Notes: generated from the sequence alone by a model not told the origin. Shown: positions 27,250 to 36,195, counted from the stretch's first letter. The stretch: 64,000 bases of DNA from Candidatus Hydrogenedentota bacterium (GCA_024278275.1 JAJRTN010000114.1:22550-86549), one strand, 5' to 3'. Program-made: numbers and translations.

Positions 27250-28347
27250 TCAGTCACCATTCCCCGCGCGTAGCGCCCGGCGTTGTTTTGCAATGTCCCG
27301 GCGGTACCGGGCAACGGCCCGCTCGTGTTCGGCGCTGGTACGGCTGAAGGTGTGCGTCTTGCCGTCCGCGTTCGACACGAAGTAGAGGTAGGGTGCCTTC
27401 GCGGGTTGGAGCGCGGCCCGGAGACTCGCCACCCCCGGACTCGATATGGGCCCCGGCGGCAGTCCCCCGTGTTTGTAGGTGTTGTAAGGAGAATCGACCT
27501 CCTTATCCACGGCAAGTAGTCGTTGTCCGTATTTCCCCAGGGCGTATTGCAGGGTCGAGTCCATTTGCAGCCGCATGCCCCGGTCGAGGCGGTTATAGAT
27601 AACGGCGGCTACGGACGGGCGCTCCTCGTCCACCCGGGCCTCCTCTTCCACCAGGGAAGCGACCGTGACTATTTGCATCTTGTCGAATTGATCCGCCCCG
27701 GGAATGGTTTGCAGCAGATGGGCATACGTTTTTTCAAATTGCGCCACCATGCGTTGAACCACCTCTTCCTCCGTGGGGTCATCGTCGAAGAAATAGGTGT
27801 CCGGCATCAGGAAGCCTTCCAGGCTGTCGGCCTTGATACCCAGGCTCGCGATAAGTTTCGCGTCCGACGCCGCGGCGACGAACGCTGCGGGCCGGTCGAA
27901 CAATTCGGCGGCTTGGGCGATGGAAAGCCCCTCGGGAATGGTCACGCGCACCCGGTTGCTGTTGAGGTGGCGCGAGGGGCCTTCATGAAGAAGAGCGAGC
28001 AACTGCATGGCGGAAAGACCCCGGTTCAGCCCGTATTCACCCGCCTGGATGGGTTTGTCTGAAGGATCCAGTTTCAGGGCCAGGCGGAAGAGCCCCACAT
28101 ACTCCACCAGCCCGGCCTCGACGAGAATCCCACCGACATCCTGCCCCGTGGCGCCCTCGGGCACCACCACCACCACGGTCGCGCCCGGCTCGCCGGGTTG
28201 CGTCACGTGGTCATAGGCGATGAACAGCACCAGCCCCGCCGCCACCAGGGCCAGTACAATGCCGACCCAGACCATGGCGAAGAGAAAGATCATGACACGC
28301 CAGAACACGGGGCGGCCTTTTCTTGCTGACACGGCGGTTTCAGTCAT
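27250..28347 (-). CDS. mltG: Endolytic murein transglycosylase
   Basis: A 365-residue membrane-anchored protein. A single N-terminal helix (about residues 16-45) is followed by a LysM-like region and the YceG catalytic domain with the Glu in TVASLVEEEARVDEERP, VIYNRLDRGMRLQMDSTLQY and SPYNTYKHGGLPPGPISSPG. It cuts nascent glycan strands at the inner membrane. The start ATG 28347 is chosen; upstream frame is non-homologous. It overlaps ruvX by eight bases, the standard mltG-ruvX association. Confidence 0.95.
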   Translation of the reverse strand: MTETAVSARKGRPVFWRVMIFLFAMVWVGIVLALVAAGLVLFIAYDHVTQPGEPGATVVVVVPEGATGQDVGGILVEAGLVEYVGLFRLALKLDPSDKPIQAGEYGLNRGLSAMQLLALLHEGPSRHLNSNRVRVTIPEGLSIAQAAELFDRPAAFVAAASDAKLIASLGIKADSLEGFLMPDTYFFDDDPTEEEVVQRMVAQFEKTYAHLLQTIPGADQFDKMQIVTVASLVEEEARVDEERPSVAAVIYNRLDRGMRLQMDSTLQYALGKYGQRLLAVDKEVDSPYNTYKHGGLPPGPISSPGVASLRAALQPAKAPYLYFVSNADGKTHTFSRTSAEHERAVARYRRDIAKQRRALRAGNGD

Positions 28348-28780
28348 GCGTTCGCCCCGAAGCCTGCCGCTGAAGCCAGGACTCCAGAATGTGGGTCGCC
28401 GCGATCTTATCCACCACCTGTTTTCGCTTTTTTCGGCGCATCTTGGCCGCAATCAGCGTTTTCTGCGCCGAGACCGTGGTGAATCGCTCGTCCTGGGTGA
28501 CCACTTCCACATCCAGGGCCGCCCGGAGCCGCTCCACCACCATCAGGGTCTTCTCCGCCTGCGGACCGCGCCGCCCTTCCCGGTTGAGCGGGATGCCCGC
28601 CACCACCACCGCGGGCCGTAATTCAGCGGCCAGCGACCGAATCGCCTCGATGGTGGCGTCAAGCGACCTTTCATGGATTACCGAGTGGGGCGAGGCAATG
28701 ATCCGCAGGGGATCGCTCACCGCGACCCCCGTCCGCACGTCCCCGATATCCAGCGCCATAACCCGGCCTTTGCCGTCCAT
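28340..28780 (-). CDS. ruvX: Putative pre-16S rRNA nuclease YqgF/RuvX
   Basis: A 146-residue RNase H-fold protein. MALDIGDVRTGVAVSDPL carries the first acidic residue, VVAGIPLNREGRRGPQAE is typical and DERFTTVSAQKTL gives the second acidic site. The family processes the 5' end of 16S rRNA in E. coli. It is co-transcribed with and overlaps mltG. Confidence 0.94.
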   Translation of the reverse strand: MDGKGRVMALDIGDVRTGVAVSDPLRIIASPHSVIHERSLDATIEAIRSLAAELRPAVVVAGIPLNREGRRGPQAEKTLMVVERLRAALDVEVVTQDERFTTVSAQKTLIAAKMRRKKRKQVVDKIAATHILESWLQRQASGRTHD

Positions 28781-29067
28781 TCCTGTCCTCCTGTTTTCGG
28801 GGTACTATACCATCGGCGGGAAAGTGGATGCAGGGGGGGAAGGCCCGAGGCACGAATACGGACTTACACGAACGAGTGAAGAATCGATTGTCGCCTGTCC
28901 ATGTTTATCCGTGTTCGTCCTCCCCCCCTCCGCTTTACTTCCCGTGACAAATCGCTATAATGTCCGCCACCGGGTTCATCATCGCCGGAAGGGGAGCGGA
29001 GGTTCCGTGAAAATGTTCGGTACCACCGACAATGCCCCTTGAGGAATCACACCCAAGGATTATCACC

Positions 29068-31572
29068 ATGAGTTTCAAGTGCCTTCTTCTCGTTTGCCTG
29101 GTGCTGACCTGTCTTTCCGTTCCACGCTCCGCCTCGGCCCAGCGCGACCGGGGAAGCTGGAAGAAGACGCTCCACGACAAGGCCATGCTCTTCGAGAAAA
29201 CGACCGCCGAGCGCCACAATATCCTGGGTACCTACCCGTCCAGCGTTCGCCTCGTGCCGCCCGCGTACTTCACCAAGCCCGAGCCGGATGACTGGCAGGT
29301 CCTCACCGAAACCGGGACCTTGCCCGAGGGCTGGACCGTCGACCAGGGCACGACCGGCCCCTCGAACGTGGCCCACACCAGTTCGTGGACCGGCTGCCTG
29401 CTGACCGCCGAGGCGTTCCATGTTGCTTTTTTGCGCCGGGAACGGGGCGAGGATTCCCCGGAGTACAAGGCGGCTTATGAACGGGCCAACGAGATCATCG
29501 GCGGCCTGCGCATCCTGACCCTGGTGAGCGGGCAGCCCGGCTACCTGGCGCGCGGTATCGCCCTGGGCCACGGCATTTCCTACGAGGAGCGAGCCGGCGC
29601 CGGCACCAGCGACCTCTGGAAACAGGGGGCGGGGGAATTCAAGCACCTGCGCTATCGCGGCGGACCCAGCCACCACAACTACGACCAGGTCTTTCGCGGC
29701 CTGGGCATGTACTATTTCCTCGCCGCCGACGAAGCCCAGAAAGAGGCCATCCGGGCCATCGTGGCCGACATGTCCAACTGGGCCCACCTCGAACACGGGA
29801 TGCGCGTCATGCACGTCGATGGAAAGCGGGAAAGTACGGTGCTCATCGGCGGATGGCGGGCCTTAGAGGGCGTGGACCAGCCCTCCGGCGGCTCCCTCAT
29901 GGCCACCACCGGCCTGAAAATAGCCGGCCTCATCACGGGCAACCCGAAGGTAAAGGCCCTCTATGAAGAATGGGTGGATCGCCTGGGCTACCGCGACCCC
30001 GAACGTACCCGGAAAAACATCATGGGCGAGCCGCGAGAGAACTACGACGACACGGACCACCTCCTGGGCGACCTCTACCTGCTTAACCTTATCGAGGACG
30101 ATCCCGACCTGCTGCGCTTTTACCGAAAGTGCGTCAAGGATTCCTGGCAGGCCCACAAGACGGAAAAAATGTCGTGGTACAACTACATCTACGGTGCCGT
30201 GCTGGGCGAAGAATTCGCCGACAAGGAAGGCTCCCTGTGGAACCTGCAAACCTTTCCCACTTGCCGCATCTTTCAGCCCCAACGGAACAGTATTCGCACC
30301 GATATCGAGTTCACCACGGAAAGCGGACGGCTCGAAGCGAAACGCCCCCTCCCCGTGTACGAGCGCCGCTCCGACAACGAGTACGAGTGGAAGAACAGCC
30401 CCTTCGCCCTCGACGGCTGGCTGGCGCGCATCGTCTCCGTGGTGGAGGTGTCGCCCCACGACCCCTACGTCATCTTCGCCGCCGACACCGCCGGGGTGTC
30501 CTACTACAGCCTGACCAAAGGCAAGCTCTGGTACGCCATGCCCGGCCTGCCCAGGGTAAACGACTTCCTTTTTTCGTCTCTGTCGCCCCGCTTCGCTTTC
30601 GCCGCCACTGACGGCGGCATCTACCGCACCACCGACGGCGGTAGAAGTTGGGCGCAGGTCCTTCCTGCCAAGGCCCTGCGGCTGAAGGCCCATCCCGCCG
30701 ACCCCTACGTCCTCTACGCCGTCACCCCCGGCGGCGTCTGGAAAAGCCGCGACCTGGGCGAGGCGGACCTGGGCCTCCGCTGGCGTGCCCTCGGCCGGGA
30801 TGAAGGCCCCCCCGGCGCGGTCTATGCCGTGGCTCCCGGCGCCGACGGTGCGACCCTGTACATGCAGACCCGGGAAGGCCTGTCTCGGCGGAACGAAAGC
30901 GAGGACGACTGGACCATGGCCCGGCGGCCCCGACGGATGCGCGGCTTCGGCGAATACGAGCTGGTGGAAGGGCCCCCGCGCTGGCTTCGCGCCGACGCCA
31001 CCACCCCGGGCCGGCTCTTCCGGGGCGTGGAGATGACGGTTCGCCATGAGAAACGCCTCCTCCTTTCCGTGAGCGACGACAACGGCGATACCTGGCAACC
31101 CGTCGTTCGGGGGCTCGACAGGCTCATCAAGTGGGACTCCGACGCCTTCGACAGTGCCGACATGCCCCGGGAAGAAGTCGTCAAGCTCTTCGGGCTCGCG
31201 GAAAAGTTCCCCATCACCGACATTCGTGTCGACTCCCGCGACCCGAACCGCTGGTACGGACTCATGCCCGCCGCCCTGGCCATCACCGAAGACGCGGGCG
31301 CCACTTGGCGTATCAGCACCACCGGCCTCGACATCCTCCAGACCGAAGCCCTCGCCGCGCCCCGCGCATCGACCGACCTCTACCTCGGCACCCCCGCCGG
31401 CCTTTACGTCAGCCACGACGGCGGCGAGACCTTCCGGGACACCACGCTCATCCCCCAATTCGAGGGCGCCCAACGCGAAGAGATCGGCGGCATCGGCTAC
31501 CTCGAAGCCTACTGGATCGGCCGGTACCACGGTTTCATCACCGAAGACACCGCCCACGAAACCTGGTGGTAG
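29068..31572 (+). CDS. Secreted protein with propeller (BNR/sortilin-like) repeats
   Basis: An 834-residue protein with a clear signal peptide (MSFKCLLLVCLVLTCLSVPR, cleavage after ASA). Residues 30-430 form an alpha-helical region with Trp/Tyr/His-rich motifs reminiscent of alpha/alpha-barrel enzymes. From about residue 455 come repeats such as GGIYRTTDGGRSWAQVLP, SDDNGDTWQPV and ALAITEDAGATWRIS, the Asp-box/BNR pattern of sialidase- and sortilin-type propellers. AAGGAT precedes ATG 29068. Function is unknown; an extracellular carbohydrate-binding or -cleaving role is plausible. It is a lone gene between mltG-ruvX and ssrA. Confidence 0.72.
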   Translation: MSFKCLLLVCLVLTCLSVPRSASAQRDRGSWKKTLHDKAMLFEKTTAERHNILGTYPSSVRLVPPAYFTKPEPDDWQVLTETGTLPEGWTVDQGTTGPSNVAHTSSWTGCLLTAEAFHVAFLRRERGEDSPEYKAAYERANEIIGGLRILTLVSGQPGYLARGIALGHGISYEERAGAGTSDLWKQGAGEFKHLRYRGGPSHHNYDQVFRGLGMYYFLAADEAQKEAIRAIVADMSNWAHLEHGMRVMHVDGKRESTVLIGGWRALEGVDQPSGGSLMATTGLKIAGLITGNPKVKALYEEWVDRLGYRDPERTRKNIMGEPRENYDDTDHLLGDLYLLNLIEDDPDLLRFYRKCVKDSWQAHKTEKMSWYNYIYGAVLGEEFADKEGSLWNLQTFPTCRIFQPQRNSIRTDIEFTTESGRLEAKRPLPVYERRSDNEYEWKNSPFALDGWLARIVSVVEVSPHDPYVIFAADTAGVSYYSLTKGKLWYAMPGLPRVNDFLFSSLSPRFAFAATDGGIYRTTDGGRSWAQVLPAKALRLKAHPADPYVLYAVTPGGVWKSRDLGEADLGLRWRALGRDEGPPGAVYAVAPGADGATLYMQTREGLSRRNESEDDWTMARRPRRMRGFGEYELVEGPPRWLRADATTPGRLFRGVEMTVRHEKRLLLSVSDDNGDTWQPVVRGLDRLIKWDSDAFDSADMPREEVVKLFGLAEKFPITDIRVDSRDPNRWYGLMPAALAITEDAGATWRISTTGLDILQTEALAAPRASTDLYLGTPAGLYVSHDGGETFRDTTLIPQFEGAQREEIGGIGYLEAYWIGRYHGFITEDTAHETWW

Positions 31573-31944
31573 CTCTTCACGGCCACGGCCACCCTATCGA
31601 CGCCCGCCCCGGCTACGGACCTGCGTCCCGCCAACGTTTGACAAGACAACACTTCCCTTCCCTCCATGTCATCCCGAACATTGGCGCGGCAGGCTTCGGC
31701 CTTCACGCGTATGCGGGGAAAGGGCACGGACCATCACGCCTCGACGAGGGTCCGTGAGGGATCTCATCGAGATTTCTCACAGCCACGTTGCCAGCCCCAC
31801 GGTCCGCAACCTACGGGAACATGTACCGGTCTCGCCGAAAATCGACTTTTCGCAAGTCCTGGCACTTTTGCTTTTTCAAGTCCTCCATGCCATAATTACA
31901 ACAGTAAACGAAACGAGGCAAACCGCCTCAAACCCGGCCCACGT
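31573..31944. other. Intergenic region upstream of ssrA
   Basis: A 372-base region with no supported gene. Its right part contains the ssrA promoter at 31868-31896. Confidence 0.45.
31868..31896 (+). promoter_or_regulatory. Putative sigma-70-type promoter of ssrA
   Basis: TTGCTT at 31868-31873 and CATAAT at 31891-31896 are separated by 17 bases, a good fit to the vegetative consensus. Transcription would begin about 40 bases before the mature tmRNA 5' end, leaving a short leader to be trimmed. Confidence 0.6.
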
Positions 31945-32302
31945 GGGGGCGACATGGTCTCGACGGGGGTGAAAGAGGCATTGGTTGCGTGCCGAGGACC
32001 CCGGTGGCCTCGTAAAAAACCGGGAACAAACACAATTGCCAACAACGAAATGGCACTTGCCGCCTAAACTCAGGCAGCACGTTCTCACCTTGACCGCCTG
32101 CTAGGGGATGAGAGCGACGACAGCGGGCCTCGCCCAAGGTGACGGTGGAGCACCCCGACGCGAGTACGATCTCCACCTAGCGGCCCCGGAAAGCGAGCCT
32201 GACGCGTTCCACGGGTGGCGAATCTCAAAAGACGGGCTACGCACGTAGAAGCCAGTGCCGACGCACTTCCGGACGCGGGTTCGATTCCCGCCGCCTCCAC
32301 CA
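31945..32302 (+). ncRNA. ssrA: Transfer-messenger RNA (tmRNA)
   Basis: A 358-base one-piece tmRNA. The 5' end GGGGGCGACATGGTCTCGAC is diagnostic, and the acceptor stem GGGGGCG pairs with CGCCTCC before A-CCA at 32300-32302. The T arm is GCGGG-TTCGATT-CCCGC. The tag reading frame ends ANNEMALAA with TAA at 32065-32067; with resume codon GGA at 32023 the tag is GTNTIANNEMALAA. The molecule rescues stalled ribosomes. Its 3' end is the integration site of the adjacent island. Confidence 0.96.
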
Positions 32303-33325
32303 TTCTTGCATCTGAACTAAGTTGTTGGCGTCGCTTGATTTAGGCGGGAGCCCTTTGGGCTGCTGATGGGGGTGGGCCACAAAATGGCCACATGTTTTCT
32401 CCGGATGGATACGGTCTCCGACCGTCTCGACGACATCGGAAAGACGCGAATCGCGGACTTGAGCGTAGATGTTCATCGTCAAGTCTGGCGTTGAGTGCCG
32501 CGCCAGCGACTGGGCTTCTTTTACCGTCGCGCCCGCCTCAATAACGAGTGTGACATAGACGGCCCTGAAGGAGTGGAAGTCTACCTTTCCTTCCGGCGTG
32601 GTTTTCGTAATGCCGGCCAACTTCAGGTCTTTGTCGAGTTCCCGGGCTGGGTGAGACGGGACATAGACGAGGGCATCATCGCGCCTCATCCTTTCAGTGT
32701 GGTGACTCAACCTCGCCACAAGCCATCTGGGCAGGGGCTGGAATCCTGGTTTCCGGTTCTTGGTCCACGCTGCCTCCAAGAGGAGCCCTCCGCGACCTTC
32801 GTCAAAATGCGACTTCCGAAGCGCAGCCAACTCTCCCGCACGCAACCCCGTACAGATGGCAAGCTCATAGAGCAGTCGCCGGTCAGGCTCACAGTTCTCG
32901 AGAATATCCTCAAGTTCCTCAGACGTCAGCACTCGACGAGTGCTCTGAGGGGTAGTATCGAATGCTGCGAGCATCCTGAGGGGATCGGAATCGAGGTATC
33001 CCCGTTTAACACACCAATCGCAAAAGGCCGCAATGCCGTCAGCGTAATTGGTGAGTGTCTTTCCAGTCTTCCCGCTCCTGTGCAGCTTCCTCAGCACCTT
33101 CTCGACACGAGGAAGAACACCGGAGAGGTCCGCGAGCTCTTTCAAGCCAAGTTGCTCCTCCCAAAACTCCAGATACGTCTTACGCATCCGCGCGTGGCCC
33201 TTTCCCCAGGGGTGCCCGCCCCGGCCGCCCTGCGTATTACCCCAGGCAAGGTACTCCTCTACAGCCTCGCGGAATGAGAGATCTTCCCCGGAAGGAACGG
33301 GCGGAGGCGCGTAACCGAGTTTCAT
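32237..33325 (-). CDS. Tyrosine recombinase (island integrase) extending into ssrA
   Basis: A 362-residue phage-type integrase. An N-terminal SAM-like core-binding region precedes the catalytic domain with R162 (ICTGLRAGELAAL), H251-x-x-R254 (DFHSFRAVYVTL), H277 (SLARHSTPDL) and nucleophile Y287 (TMNIYAQV). The last ~21 residues are read from the complement of the tmRNA 3' end (the WWRRRESNPRP-type translation of a T arm), so the gene crosses the attachment site and its C terminus depends on the integrated state. This is the first gene of the island and defines its left boundary. Confidence 0.93.
   Translation of the reverse strand: MKLGYAPPPVPSGEDLSFREAVEEYLAWGNTQGGRGGHPWGKGHARMRKTYLEFWEEQLGLKELADLSGVLPRVEKVLRKLHRSGKTGKTLTNYADGIAAFCDWCVKRGYLDSDPLRMLAAFDTTPQSTRRVLTSEELEDILENCEPDRRLLYELAICTGLRAGELAALRKSHFDEGRGGLLLEAAWTKNRKPGFQPLPRWLVARLSHHTERMRRDDALVYVPSHPARELDKDLKLAGITKTTPEGKVDFHSFRAVYVTLVIEAGATVKEAQSLARHSTPDLTMNIYAQVRDSRLSDVVETVGDRIHPEKTCGHFVAHPHQQPKGLPPKSSDANNLVQMQEWWRRRESNPRPEVRRHWLLRA
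32280..32302. other. Probable left attachment site at the ssrA 3' end
   Basis: The tmRNA T arm and acceptor 3' strand are the usual recombination target of tyrosine integrases that insert in ssrA. The integrase gene starts beyond it and reads toward it. No second copy of this end was noticed up to base 64000, so the other attachment site should lie outside the window. Confidence 0.65.
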
Positions 33326-33489
33326 CCTTCGATGCTCTTACTCAAGCTTATTGGCCATGGCCAGGGTTTCCTTCTTGCTCGGCGTGCCGGTGAAGAACTT
33401 CCGGTCACCTCGCCAATCCCTGTACCACCCCTCAAAGTGCCGCCGTGGTTTCCCGTTGCGGCTCTTTCGCTTCCTTACGCCAGCCATGC

Positions 33490-33678
33490 CTACGGCTCCT
33501 TTCGCCAAGGTTTCATCAGGAGCTGCGGAACAGTGAGCCCCTCAGATTCTGCCTTTCTCTGAAGGGCATCGAGTTCCGCCTTCGTCATGCGAACACGGAC
33601 GATTTCCGTCTTCTTCGCCGCACCTAGCGGCGGTCGTCCTATGCGCTTCGAAGGTCTAGCTTTCCTTGTTCTTGCCAT
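33490..33678 (-). CDS. Small basic protein, possible ribbon-helix-helix regulator
   Basis: A 62-residue protein. A basic arm (MARTRKARPSKRIGRPP) is followed by TEIVRVRMTKAELDALQRKA, a beta-strand then helix pattern typical of CopG/ribbon-helix-helix DNA-binding proteins, and a second helix. It sits beside the integrase and an excisionase-like gene, fitting an island-control role. No strong ribosome site is visible. Confidence 0.55.
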   Translation of the reverse strand: MARTRKARPSKRIGRPPLGAAKKTEIVRVRMTKAELDALQRKAESEGLTVPQLLMKPWRKEP

Positions 33679-33709
33679 GAGGGCAGTATGCTTTATGTGG
33701 CCTCATAAG

Positions 33710-34030
33710 TCAACCCTTCGCCCGAGCGAACTTGCGGGCCTCAGCCGCCAATTGGTCTTCGATGTGGCTGATGATGACGTCCACGGTCCAAGTGTTCTTT
33801 CCCAAGAACCGAACAGGCCGGGGCAACTCGCCGCGCTCAACCGCGCGTTTGATTGTCTCCCGGCAGCCCTTGCCCAACAGACGAGCCAAACCCACCTCTG
33901 TTATCAAAGTTCTTGGTGGGAGCAAAGCCAAGTCTTCATAGATCCCTTCTGCCTCTGCCTTGGGCTTGTTCCCATCCAGATTCGAATCCGGAGTCTCTAA
34001 GCATCGAAGTGTTTGAGTTTCCACTGCCAT
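33710..34030 (-). CDS. Helix-turn-helix (excisionase/AlpA-like) protein
   Basis: About 106 residues from ATG 34030 (a longer form to 34078 is possible). The core TLITEVGLARLLGKGCRETIKRAVERG followed by LPRPVRFLGKNTWTVDVI is the winged helix-turn-helix pattern of excisionase/AlpA-type proteins, where the wing carries R-x-x-G-x-x-x-W. It probably directs excision with the integrase upstream. The ribosome site is weak, so the start is uncertain. Confidence 0.65.
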   Translation of the reverse strand: MAVETQTLRCLETPDSNLDGNKPKAEAEGIYEDLALLPPRTLITEVGLARLLGKGCRETIKRAVERGELPRPVRFLGKNTWTVDVIISHIEDQLAAEARKFARAKG

Positions 34031-34123
34031 AGCGACGGTCCCAGTCCTGGTCCCACACCACTGTTCCTCATGGCTCAAGTCATGCAGCTATTCTGTGCGT
34101 TAATTCGCCCGGTGGTCGTGCGA

Positions 34124-34498
34124 TTACAAATCTTCCTCAACAGGCAGCACCTGAACCACATTGGCAAAGACCATGTCGTTAGAGTTCTTCTTGTGCTTGA
34201 TGACTACCCGACAGTCTTCGTGAAGCAGGTCATCTGTGGTGATTTCTTCGCCTACCTCAGGTATACGGCCCAATATGGCAGCCGCCCAACGACCCAGCTT
34301 CGTGTTTTCGGTGAGCTTTTTGCTCGCTATCCCTGACACCACGCAGCCATCGTAGTCGTCTTCTGGGAGCAACCTGAAATCGATGTGGATCATCGCCCCA
34401 TGCGGCCCCATCTTCTCGTACATGTTAATAGGCCTCGCCAGGTACTCACCCTCGGATACGAGTTCAGTGGCTTCCTCAACAACCAGCTTGCATGTCAT
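34124..34498 (-). CDS. Phage-type single-strand-binding-like protein (predicted)
   Basis: About 124 residues from ATG 34498, which has AAAGGAAAC upstream; an ATG at 34519 overlaps this site. The pattern MIHIDFRLLPEDDYDGCVVS then GRWAAAILGRIPEVGEEI and DCRVVIKHKKNSNDMVFANV is like the small OB-fold proteins found beside phage and plasmid replication genes. Binding to single-stranded DNA is inferred from this pattern and the primase/helicase in the same island, not proven. Confidence 0.5.
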   Translation of the reverse strand: MTCKLVVEEATELVSEGEYLARPINMYEKMGPHGAMIHIDFRLLPEDDYDGCVVSGIASKKLTENTKLGRWAAAILGRIPEVGEEITTDDLLHEDCRVVIKHKKNSNDMVFANVVQVLPVEEDL

Positions 34499-34559
34499 GA
34501 CACTGTTTCCTTTCTTCATTTGTGGCTAATTTGTGGCTAATGCCGTTCCTCATCTATCC

Positions 34560-34805
34560 TTATTGCGGTAGAGACAGCCCTTTTCTTTCAGTTCTGTCCG
34601 GAGAAGCAGGCCAAAATCCGCGAGCGCCACAGCGCTGAACGACGTCTTTCAGTTCTCGTAGAACTCCGCGCAACCAGGTCTGGGAATGCGGGCCTTCCTG
34701 CAGTCTCGGGTCACAAGACTGCACGCCTGACGCCGGCCGGCGGTATTGCTGCAATACGTACAGACGGGCCCCACTGATCCGTCGCCCGATAGCGAGGATG
34801 TCGGC
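34560..34805 (-). pseudogene. nrdG: nrdG 3' fragment, cut off by an insertion sequence
   Basis: This is the C-terminal 81 residues of the anaerobic ribonucleotide reductase activase. Read on the minus strand it begins ADILAIGRRISGARLYVLQQ and continues through YRRP to CGARGFWPASPDRTERKGLS. It follows in frame from residue E170 of the 5' fragment once the insertion sequence and one target duplication are removed. The whole original gene would encode 251 residues. Confidence 0.85.
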
Positions 34806-34810
34806 CTCGG
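34806..34810. repeat. 5-bp target-site duplication, left copy
   Basis: CTCGG here is repeated at 36196-36200 on the other side of the insertion sequence. Collapsing the two restores the nrdG reading frame exactly. Confidence 0.75.
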
Positions 34811-36195
34811 CCTGTCAAGCCATTTGCTAATCTTACCGTAGGGGGTATCGTCACGCCATTTACTTTCTTACCACGAGGATGAGGCTTGGGCTTTGGTTTG
34901 GTTGTATCGCCCTCCCCGCGGGGAGGGCGATTGCTTCTCTAGTACAGGGGTTTTCGGTTTCTCTTTTTGGGTGTCGATTCGGAGCAATGCGCCGAGTGTT
35001 TTATCCACGTCTTTGGAAAGCAGGAAGGGGTCTGTGTCGGCGCGTTGGCGGCGTAGCGCCTGGACGGCCTTGGGGAGCGGTTTGCCGGCATGAAAGGCGA
35101 TGAGGCGGTCCAGGGGTGTTTGGGCTTGGTCGTAGCGCCGGGTAATGCGTGCGCCGATGCGCAGCTTTTCTTTGAGCTTCACGCAGGGTTGGTAGAGGTT
35201 CATCATGGCGCCCCACGGCCCGGTGTAGAGGGCTTGTATGGCCTCGAGTTGGGCGGGGGTATCGTAGCGGTCCCATCCCACGAGTTTGCGCACATGGGTC
35301 CAGTTTTTTTGCTCGATGTGGGCGTTGTCGTCTTTCTTGTAGGGGCGGCTCCGGGTGAACTGGATGCGGTGCTTTTTGCAGTACCGAAGCAGGTGATGGT
35401 TGATGAATTCCGAGCCGTTGTCCGAGTCGATGCCCTTGAGCGCAAAGGGCAGCGCTTGGCGGATATCCTCGAGCGCACGGACGACGCCCGTCTCGCCTTT
35501 GCCCATGATGGCACGGGTTTCGCACCATCCGGTATGGATGTCGGTCACATTGAGTGAATAGACGAATTCGCCCGAGGCGTGGGGGCCTGAGTGCGAAACC
35601 AAGTCGATCTCGCAATAGCCAGGGTCCTCGACATCCCAGTGGTCCGTCTTGATGGGGATGTGCTGCTTCAAGAGCGAACCCGGTTTCGTACGGCCATAGA
35701 TGCGTCCTTTGAGTTGTCGCTTCTTATCCTGCAAGCGCCGGTCCATTTGGCGCGGACTCATCTGAAGCAACGCGCGCTCCACCTCGGGCGTTAGCCCCCG
35801 GATGTGGCCGCGCGCCCACGGCAGCCAGTGGGGCAGCAGGGCTTTGAGCCGTGTCGACCAGGGATAGCCCGCCGCTTTCCAGATCGTAGCCAAGACGCGT
35901 ACGCTGGCGGCCGAATAGGTCGGCCCACGCCGACGCCGTGCGGCCCCAGGCACCGGCGTATCCGCCGGTTGCCCAAGCAGCCTAATCGCGTACTTACGGT
36001 GATACCCCGTTTGCCTGCAAAATTCATCCAGCAAACGCGACCGCTTGGCCCTATCTGCCTTCCGATACCGCTTTTGATACATCTTCAACCCATTCAAAAC
36101 GCGTTCTCCTGCCACCAGCCACCCTCCCCACTACGGTAAGATCGCAAATGGCAAGACGATACTACGCTCGGTAAGATCTTAGATGGCTTGATTCG
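34811..36195. mobile_element. Insertion sequence (DD35E), 1385 bp, inserted in nrdG
   Basis: A single transposase gene (34868-36115) is flanked by inverted ends containing TCAAGCCAT ... TCTTACCG at 34815 and the mirrored CGGTAAGATCTTAGATGGC ending 36191. A second, inner copy of a similar motif is present at each end (near 34853-34877 and 36134-36156), giving two tandem transposase-binding-like repeats per end. The 5-bp CTCGG duplication marks the insertion. Family assignment beyond DDE/integrase-core is uncertain. Confidence 0.88.
34868..36115 (-). CDS. DDE integrase-core transposase
   Basis: A 415-residue transposase. An N-terminal helix-turn-helix region (RLLDEFCRQTGYHRKYAIRLL) precedes the retroviral-integrase-like core with D171 (CEIDLVSHSG), D232 (IDSDNGSEFINHH) and E268 (NAHIEQKNWTHVRK), a D-35-E spacing. 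All catalytic residues are intact, so the element could be active. The C-terminal tail after residue 390 is low complexity. It occupies nearly the whole insertion sequence. Confidence 0.93.
   Translation of the reverse strand: MAGERVLNGLKMYQKRYRKADRAKRSRLLDEFCRQTGYHRKYAIRLLGQPADTPVPGAARRRRGPTYSAASVRVLATIWKAAGYPWSTRLKALLPHWLPWARGHIRGLTPEVERALLQMSPRQMDRRLQDKKRQLKGRIYGRTKPGSLLKQHIPIKTDHWDVEDPGYCEIDLVSHSGPHASGEFVYSLNVTDIHTGWCETRAIMGKGETGVVRALEDIRQALPFALKGIDSDNGSEFINHHLLRYCKKHRIQFTRSRPYKKDDNAHIEQKNWTHVRKLVGWDRYDTPAQLEAIQALYTGPWGAMMNLYQPCVKLKEKLRIGARITRRYDQAQTPLDRLIAFHAGKPLPKAVQALRRQRADTDPFLLSKDVDKTLGALLRIDTQKEKPKTPVLEKQSPSPRGGRYNQTKAQASSSW

Noticed and set aside
29863..31557. 564-codon frame antisense to the secreted propeller protein
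   Set aside because: Low-complexity Gly/Val/Glu composition typical of mirror frames of a high-GC gene.
32237..32302. C-terminal integrase tail read as a new domain (WWRRRESNPRP)
   Set aside because: It is the standard translation of a tRNA-like T arm and acceptor end, not a protein domain.
36094..36195. The last 33 codons of the nrdG-like open frame as real NrdG sequence
   Set aside because: They come from the insertion sequence end; the true C terminus is at 34560-34805.
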